This document shows, piece after piece, positions 63,915 to 64,000 of a stretch of 64,000 nucleotides of DNA; the stretch's first letter is position 1; each line of letters starts with the position of its first letter. The notes under the pieces are model-generated. The model had not been told where the DNA came from and did no database searches. It was given only the letters and a program-made list of their open reading frames with translations. This DNA is from Caballeronia sp. NK8. Lineage in GTDB: Bacteria > Pseudomonadota > Gammaproteobacteria > Burkholderiales > Burkholderiaceae. Location of the stretch: positions 2,604,001 to 2,668,000 of the forward strand of contig NZ_AP024322.1 of assembly GCF_018408855.1 (NCBI RefSeq), given 5' to 3'. Both the position numbers and the translations under genes were made by a program.

Positions 63915-64000
63915 TCAGACGCTGGCTGCGAGCGTCGCGCGCACGGCCTGATCGGGCGCGCTCGCGATCTCGGTCGCGCCGAAGCGGGTCAGCAGAATGA
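63915..64000 (-). CDS. aroB: Probable 3-dehydroquinate synthase, C-terminal end only
   Basis: Only the last 27 codons are in the window. They read ILLTRFGATEIASAPDQAVR then ATLAASV before the stop at 63915-63917. The strand-helix pattern suits the AroB C-terminus, and aroB precedes dgt in Burkholderia genomes. The identification rests mainly on that context, so it is tentative. Confidence 0.6.
   Translation of the reverse strand, partial: ILLTRFGATEIASAPDQAVRATLAASV

Overview
The window is GC-rich chromosomal DNA from a betaproteobacterium of the family Burkholderiaceae; the gene orders and rRNA sequences best suit Burkholderia sensu lato, with Paraburkholderia or Caballeronia my best guess. 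The evidence is the petABC-sspAB block, a run of mla, ABC exporter, bolA, murA, his and tat genes on one strand, an rrn operon with Ile and Ala tRNAs in the spacer, and dgt next to the end of what is probably aroB. The content is overwhelmingly core metabolism. I see no prophage, integron, CRISPR array, toxin-antitoxin pair or defence island.

Layout. 1-6.9 kb holds two MFS transporters, a nitroreductase, a TetR regulator with two operator-like palindromes, a DUF1415 gene, a methyltransferase and a small orphan gene. 6.1-11.2 kb is a hexuronate module: a GntR regulator divergent from a uxaB-like reductase, an MFS permease and uxaA. A COG2509 flavoprotein follows at 11.2-12.8 kb. 12.9-18.5 kb is a complete rRNA operon on the minus strand (16S, tRNA-Ile, tRNA-Ala, 23S, 5S) with a near-consensus promoter, boxA elements and a terminator. 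tRNA-Thr lies just behind sspB, and sspB and sspA follow petABC (18.6-22.8 kb). A Nif3-family gene and a divergent DegS-like protease lead to tatABC.

25-43 kb is a long same-strand block. In transcription order it runs mlaF-mlaE-mlaD-mlaA-mlaC-mlaB, an ABC ATPase and permease, bolA/ibaG, murA, hisG-D-C-B, marC, hisH-A-F-I-E, a small membrane protein, hinT and tatA-B-C. Many junctions are 4-bp ATGA overlaps, but a TATAAT element, a terminator-like hairpin and several intercistronic stem-loops suggest it is subdivided. 43.1-46.8 kb is a thiO-thiS-thiG-thiE operon behind a TPP riboswitch. Its ThiE carries about 160 extra N-terminal residues that look like a decayed ThiD.

46.9-64 kb carries an SbmA/YddA-type ABC transporter, gltB-gltD, a REP-associated-type (RAYT) transposase whose HUH motif is broken, an OmpW-family porin, a DUF883 protein, the ugpB-A-E-C-Q glycerol-phosphate uptake operon, dgt and the last codons of probable aroB.

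Most worth a second look are the RAYT without a complete HUH motif beside gltB, the ThiD-like remnant on ThiE, MarC coupled to hisH, the paired TetR operators, strong intercistronic stem-loops in the mla and ugp operons, and a palindrome just upstream of the predicted gltB promoter. I did not find a clearly new multi-gene system. No computation was run; all calls come from reading the sequence and translations.
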